33,887 bases of DNA from assembly GCA_937897615.1 (NCBI GenBank), contig CALCNO010000125.1:1-33887 (forward strand). The letters are read 5' to 3'. The notes under the pieces were generated by a model that was given only the letters and a program-made list of their open reading frames with translations, was not told where the DNA came from and made no database searches. How positions within the stretch are numbered: position 1 is the first letter of the stretch; each line of letters begins with the position of its first letter. A program made the position numbers and the translations under genes. The stretch is from an uncultured Anaerolineaceae bacterium (GTDB lineage Bacteria > Chloroflexota > Anaerolineae > Anaerolineales > Anaerolineaceae). Shown piece by piece: positions 30,621 to 33,887 of the stretch.

Positions 30621-32099
30621 TTAAGCCTCTTTCTTGCCGGTAATGATGCGCGGCAGGATCAGCACAGAGAGTAGGAATAACCCGCCATACAGCGCAAAAA
30701 CCACCGGGTAGCCCAGGCCGCGCTGGATGCCATTGAAGTAGTCAGCCAGAGGGCCGCCAATGCTGGAACCTACAATGCCAGCCCCGGCTCCCGCCAGGTT
30801 GGAGATGCCCAGGTACCGCCCGGCATCTTTGGCAGGCGCCAGTTCGGTCCCCAGTGCCCAGTTGGTAGCCATAAAGGTGCCGGTACCCAGGCCCAAAAAG
30901 CTGCCTGCCACCAGTACCATGGGGATGTTGCGCGCAAAGATCAACACCACCGTGCCGATCACTGCCAGCACGCCGGCAATAACCAGCAGGCGCTTGCGCC
31001 CCATCTTATCAGAAAGGTAGCCGCCCAGTAGAGAAGTGATGAGCAGGAAAACAAAGATCACCGCTGTCACCTGGGTAGCCACTGTGGCCGGATTGGGGGC
31101 GTTCAGCACATCTTTGATAAAGTACACGGTAAAGTTGCGCACCGAGCCAATGGCCGCCAGAAACATCAAGCGCGTGACCACCCACCACACAAAAGGTTTT
31201 TGGGAGCGCGCCTCTTTGCCGATGCCCACCTGGGCGCCAAAATAGACGCCGATGACGATTGACCCGGCCATGCCCAGCAGGCCCACCAGCCCCACCACAA
31301 TAATGCGTGTGGTAAGCGAGGTGGTAGCTTCTGGCAGCCAGCCGCTAACGGATTTGACCAGCCACAAAGCCAGTTGGGTAACCCCCACAAAGATAGCCGT
31401 GAGGAAGAACATGCGCAGGATAGGCCGGCCTTCCGGGCGCGGCGGTTTTTCGGTAAGCGGGGTTTCTTTGGTGAAGATCACCGTCACCAGCATAGTCACC
31501 AGATAAGTGGCCATAAGGATAAAGATCACCAGCCAGAATTTTTGCTTATCAATGAGCGGGCTGATAACCAGCACCACTGCCGAGGGAATCATTTCCATCA
31601 GGGATTTGACGCCGGAGGCACGCCCGCGTTGGTGCGCCGGCACCACATCCGGGATCAGGCCCTGCTGCCCCGCTTGGCTGATGTTAGACGAGAATTGCAG
31701 CACGATGATCCCCAGCAGCAGCACCGTCAGCGTGGCCGGGATGGAAATGGCAGATTGGAACGCCGCGTTGAGCGGCGACCCGCGGAAGAAAAGTGAAGAC
31801 CCCACCACACCCAGAAAGACGATGTTCAGCAGCGCTCCCCAGAAGATGAAAGGGCGCCTGCGGCCAAATTTGGAGGCGCAGCGGTCACTCCACATGCCCA
31901 TTACCGGCTGGATGAACATTGCCACCGCCAGGCCCGTCACATAGACCAGCGCCGTGTAGGTGTTCTTCATCTCCTCCGGCATGTACGCCAACACCAACAT
32001 CGGCAGCAGTAACGGGCTGATCACACCTGAAGCCATGCTCAGCCCAAGCTGGTAACTATTGAGGGTCAAATAGTCGTACCACTTCTTTTCTGTTTGCAT
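30621..32099 (-). CDS. GPH/SLC45-type sugar or oligosaccharide MFS transporter
   Basis: The 492-residue protein has about 12 membrane helices. The first loop carries VMGMWSDRCASKFGRRRPFIFWG, the D-R-x(5)-G-R-R-R-P signature of the GPH/SLC45 group, and a second copy of an RxxGR-type motif appears in LSDKMGRKRLLVIAGVLA. Members of this group are cation symporters for sugars or sucrose-like disaccharides. It starts at ATG 32099, preceded by AAGGAAGG, and is followed by the GH38-like gene 7 bases on, so the pair is an import-and-hydrolyse unit. Sugar identity is unknown. Confidence 0.87.
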   Translation of the reverse strand: MQTEKKWYDYLTLNSYQLGLSMASGVISPLLLPMLVLAYMPEEMKNTYTALVYVTGLAVAMFIQPVMGMWSDRCASKFGRRRPFIFWGALLNIVFLGVVGSSLFFRGSPLNAAFQSAISIPATLTVLLLGIIVLQFSSNISQAGQQGLIPDVVPAHQRGRASGVKSLMEMIPSAVVLVISPLIDKQKFWLVIFILMATYLVTMLVTVIFTKETPLTEKPPRPEGRPILRMFFLTAIFVGVTQLALWLVKSVSGWLPEATTSLTTRIIVVGLVGLLGMAGSIVIGVYFGAQVGIGKEARSQKPFVWWVVTRLMFLAAIGSVRNFTVYFIKDVLNAPNPATVATQVTAVIFVFLLITSLLGGYLSDKMGRKRLLVIAGVLAVIGTVVLIFARNIPMVLVAGSFLGLGTGTFMATNWALGTELAPAKDAGRYLGISNLAGAGAGIVGSSIGGPLADYFNGIQRGLGYPVVFALYGGLFLLSVLILPRIITGKKEA

Positions 32100-32122
32100 G
32101 GAGCACCTTCCTTTGAAAATTA

Positions 32123-32132
32123 TTTCTAGAAA
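32123..32132. repeat. TTTCTAGAAA palindrome upstream of the sugar-transporter operon
   Basis: The 10-base perfect palindrome lies in the AT-rich 24-34 bases before the transporter gene start, in the region shared with the divergent EamA promoter. It could be a repressor site, but no known consensus was matched with confidence. Confidence 0.35.
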
Positions 32133-32156
32133 ATATTATTGGGGCACGAAACTGCG

Positions 32157-32184
32157 TTGAGTCTGTATGGCTACATTGTATAAT
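32157..32184 (+). promoter_or_regulatory. Promoter of the EamA transporter gene
   Basis: TTGAGT (32157-32162), 16-base spacer, TATAAT (32179-32184). The leader is about 15 bases and includes AAAGGAAAG before ATG 32206. Confidence 0.65.
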
Positions 32185-32205
32185 GAATTCCAATCGAAAG
32201 GAAAG

Positions 32206-33033
32206 ATGTCCGGGATCATTCTTGCGCTCATTGCGGCTCTCTTCTGGGGCAGCGGGGATTTTAGCGGCGGCTATGCCACCCGCAAAGCCAGTCCATTCCA
32301 GGTGCTGGCGCTCTCGGCTATCGCCGGGGTAACGGTACTGGGCGTGGCAGCGCTCGTCAGCCGAGAATCGCTGCCCGTTCCAGGCAACATCCTGTGGTCG
32401 CTGTTGGCCGGCCTGTGCGGTGCCATTGGCATCACTTCGCTCTACACGGGCCTTTCGCGCGGCAACACTGCCGCAGTGGCGCCCATTTCCGCCGTGCTGG
32501 GCGCGGCCCTACCGGTGGGATTCACCCTGATCGTAACGGGCGCTCCGGCTGTCCTTCAAATGATAGGGTTTGCTGTCGCATTAGTGGGAATCTGGCTGGT
32601 ATCCGCCGCCGCACCCACCACTGCCGGCAACAAAAAGGGGCTGGGACTGGCTTTTTTGGCGGGTGCCGGTTTTAGCGGATACTTCATCTTCATTGGGCAG
32701 GTAAAGGGCGGCGGTGTGTTTTTTCCACTGCTGGTTGCACGCACACTCATGCTGGTCGTCTCACTGGTGATGCTGAAGGGAAGGCGCCTGGCGTTTCCGC
32801 CCATGCGCCAGCATCCCATGGCGCTCGTGGCCGGCCTGCTGGATTCACTGGGGAATGTCTTTTTCCTGCTGTCCAAGAACCTCACCCGGCTCGATTTTGC
32901 CGTGATCATTTCCAGCCTCTACCCGGCCGTTACCGTGCTGCTGGCTGCCTTGCTGTTAAAAGAAAAAGTGGCGGGTTGGCAAAAGGCGGGCATTGTGCTG
33001 TGCCTGGCAGCGATCATTCTCGTCTCTGTATAA
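32206..33033 (+). CDS. EamA family (drug/metabolite) transporter
   Basis: The 275-residue protein has ten predicted membrane helices in two EamA repeats (GSGDFSGGYATRKASPFQVLALSA in repeat 1; ending LYPAVTVLLAALLLKEKVAGWQKAGIVLCLAAI in repeat 2, a hallmark of the family). EamA proteins export amino acids or other metabolites. ATG 32206 was chosen over 32167 because the latter lies upstream of the -10 box. No neighbours point to a substrate. Confidence 0.88.
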   Translation: MSGIILALIAALFWGSGDFSGGYATRKASPFQVLALSAIAGVTVLGVAALVSRESLPVPGNILWSLLAGLCGAIGITSLYTGLSRGNTAAVAPISAVLGAALPVGFTLIVTGAPAVLQMIGFAVALVGIWLVSAAAPTTAGNKKGLGLAFLAGAGFSGYFIFIGQVKGGGVFFPLLVARTLMLVVSLVMLKGRRLAFPPMRQHPMALVAGLLDSLGNVFFLLSKNLTRLDFAVIISSLYPAVTVLLAALLLKEKVAGWQKAGIVLCLAAIILVSV

Positions 33034-33061
33034 ACTCTAATAAATTTCTTATCTTCCCCTC

Positions 33062-33089
33062 TTGATTTTTGTATAAATAAGAGTATTAT
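33062..33089 (+). promoter_or_regulatory. Probable promoter of sodA
   Basis: TTGATT (33062-33067), 16-base spacer, TATTAT (33084-33089). The region 33034-33130 is strongly AT-rich. The leader of about 35 bases contains GGAAGGGA as ribosome site. An AATTA/TAATT inverted repeat (about 33096-33111) may be an operator but is weak. Confidence 0.5.
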
Positions 33090-33130
33090 TATCTTAATTA
33101 TGATATTAATTCAAACGGAAGGGAATACCG

Positions 33131-33748
33131 ATGAACACGCTATTTGAACTACCCGCACTCAAATTCGCATTCGATGCACTGGAACCCGCCATCGATGCTC
33201 GCACCATGGAAATCCATCACGACAAGCATCACGGCGCCTACGTCAACAATCTTAACAAAGCCCTGGAATCTGCCCCCGAGTATTTCGGGCAACCCATCGA
33301 AAAGATTTTGCGCGATATCAACAAAGTGCCCGAGGCCATTCGCACCGCCGTGCGCAACAATGGCGGCGGTCACGCCAACCACACGCTTTTCTGGGAGGTG
33401 CTCACCCCCGGCGGCAGTAAAGCTCCGGGCAGCGCACTCCTTTCCGAATTGGAAAAGGCTTTTGGCTCTTTAGATGCCTTCCAGGAAAAATTCACCGCCG
33501 CAGCCACCACGCGTTTTGGCTCCGGTTGGGCCTGGCTGGTGCTGGATGCCAGCAAAAAGTTGCAGGTGTACTCCACCGCCAATCAGGACAGCCCGTTCAT
33601 GGATGGGCACACTCCCATCTTGGGATTAGATGTTTGGGAACACGCTTATTATCTCAATTATCAGAACCGCCGTCCGGATTACATCAAGGCATTCTGGTCA
33701 GTGGTCAACTGGAGTTTTGTGGATCAAGAATTCAGCAAACACAGGTAA
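33131..33748 (+). CDS. sodA: Superoxide dismutase, Mn-type
   Basis: The 205-residue protein aligns with Fe/Mn SODs over its full length: MEIHHDKHHGAYV with metal ligand H29, GGGHANHTLFWEVLTP with H84, and LGLDVWEHAYYLNYQNRRPDYI with D167 and H171. The GGGHANHTLFW block and the Gln in STANQDSP (Q152) are Mn-SOD signatures rather than Fe-SOD ones. It dismutates superoxide to oxygen and hydrogen peroxide. It lacks a signal peptide, so it is cytoplasmic. It starts at ATG 33131, with GGAAGGGA upstream. Confidence 0.95.
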   Translation: MNTLFELPALKFAFDALEPAIDARTMEIHHDKHHGAYVNNLNKALESAPEYFGQPIEKILRDINKVPEAIRTAVRNNGGGHANHTLFWEVLTPGGSKAPGSALLSELEKAFGSLDAFQEKFTAAATTRFGSGWAWLVLDASKKLQVYSTANQDSPFMDGHTPILGLDVWEHAYYLNYQNRRPDYIKAFWSVVNWSFVDQEFSKHR

Positions 33749-33887
33749 GACGTTGAGTCTACCTCGCTGAGAGATCTGGCAGCGATCGCTCCCCTCCGGT
33801 ACTGCCTTAGCACGGGGAAACCGGCAGACCAAAAGTAACAAAACCAGCGAAAACTCGAAGATCAAACCAGCAGGAAATCTCAATTTT
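33749..33887. other. Non-coding tail of the window
   Basis: No convincing gene was seen after the sodA stop. It holds short complementary segments (GGCAG, CTGCC and GGCAG, plus CCGGT and ACCGG) that could form alternative hairpins at about 33776-33830, and a palindrome AGCGATCGCT. No known RNA family was recognised and the window ends at 33887. Confidence 0.4.

Noticed and set aside
33131..33748. Fe-type superoxide dismutase (sodB)
   Set aside because: The GGGHANHTLFW block and the Gln in STANQDSP match Mn-SODs, whereas Fe-SODs have a Gln in the first block and lack the second.
33749..33800. TPP riboswitch suggested by a CTGAGA segment
   Set aside because: The other conserved blocks of the THI element (GGGGTGC, ACCTGAT, and so on) are absent.
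1..33887. tRNA, rRNA, CRISPR array, insertion sequence or prophage genes
   Set aside because: No matching TPsiC-arm motifs, rRNA blocks, regularly spaced repeats, transposase or phage motifs were seen.

Overview
The window is about 34 kb of a bacterial chromosome carrying mostly housekeeping and transport genes, with a GC content that looks to be somewhat under 60 percent apart from one AT-richer island near 26.7-27.5 kb. The gene content suggests a member of the Chloroflexota, most likely Anaerolineae-like: a BTAD/AAA/TPR regulator, a LysM surface protein with Thr/Pro-rich linker, an FMN-riboswitch-controlled THI5-type ABC transporter, a translin-family protein, and several -10 boxes placed so that transcripts would be leaderless or nearly so. 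This assignment is an inference from gene families, not from a marker gene. No rRNA, tRNA, CRISPR array, insertion sequence or phage gene was seen.

Layout. 1-1021: end of xseA, xseB and a YuiD-like PAP2-family membrane protein. 1176-3584: mutS2. 3714-10346 (minus): an apparent operon nadK, B-box zinc-finger membrane protein, recN, large BTAD-AAA-TPR regulator. 10444-12346 (minus): ssb, DUF3467 protein, translin/TRAX-like protein and a GNAT acetyltransferase. 12474-16768: LysM membrane-anchored protein (plus), a molybdopterin-domain oxidoreductase (minus), an orphan GAF-GAF histidine kinase (plus) and holB (plus). 16779-19626 (minus): an ABC importer (permease, lipoprotein binding protein, ATPase) preceded by a near-consensus promoter, an FMN riboswitch aptamer and an intrinsic terminator, so probably a riboflavin uptake system of the RibXY type. 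19623-19979 (minus): a small membrane protein with a 5'-terminal hairpin leader. 20274-24413: a very large soluble multi-PAS/GAF/HD-GYP protein that probably hydrolyses cyclic di-GMP. 24478-26805 (minus): cyclophilin and a Zn/Mn ABC importer (permease and ATPase) under a Zur/Fur-like operator. 26945-28544 (minus): a zinc-ribbon-YbjQ fusion and a membrane protein with repeated GSGS-containing beta repeats. 28607-32099 (minus): a GH38-like glycosidase (DUF5054 type) with a GPH/SLC45-type sugar transporter. 32206-33748 (plus): an EamA transporter and a Mn-type superoxide dismutase.

Functional themes are genome maintenance (xseAB, mutS2, recN, ssb, holB, translin-like), cofactor and metal supply (nadK, riboflavin import, Zn/Mn import, Mn-SOD), signalling (HD-GYP, histidine kinase, BTAD regulator) and glycan catabolism. 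The features most worth following up are the ssb-DUF3467-TRAX-like cluster, the FMN-riboswitch ABC transporter, the 5'-hairpin leader at 20 kb, and the recurring leaderless promoter geometry.
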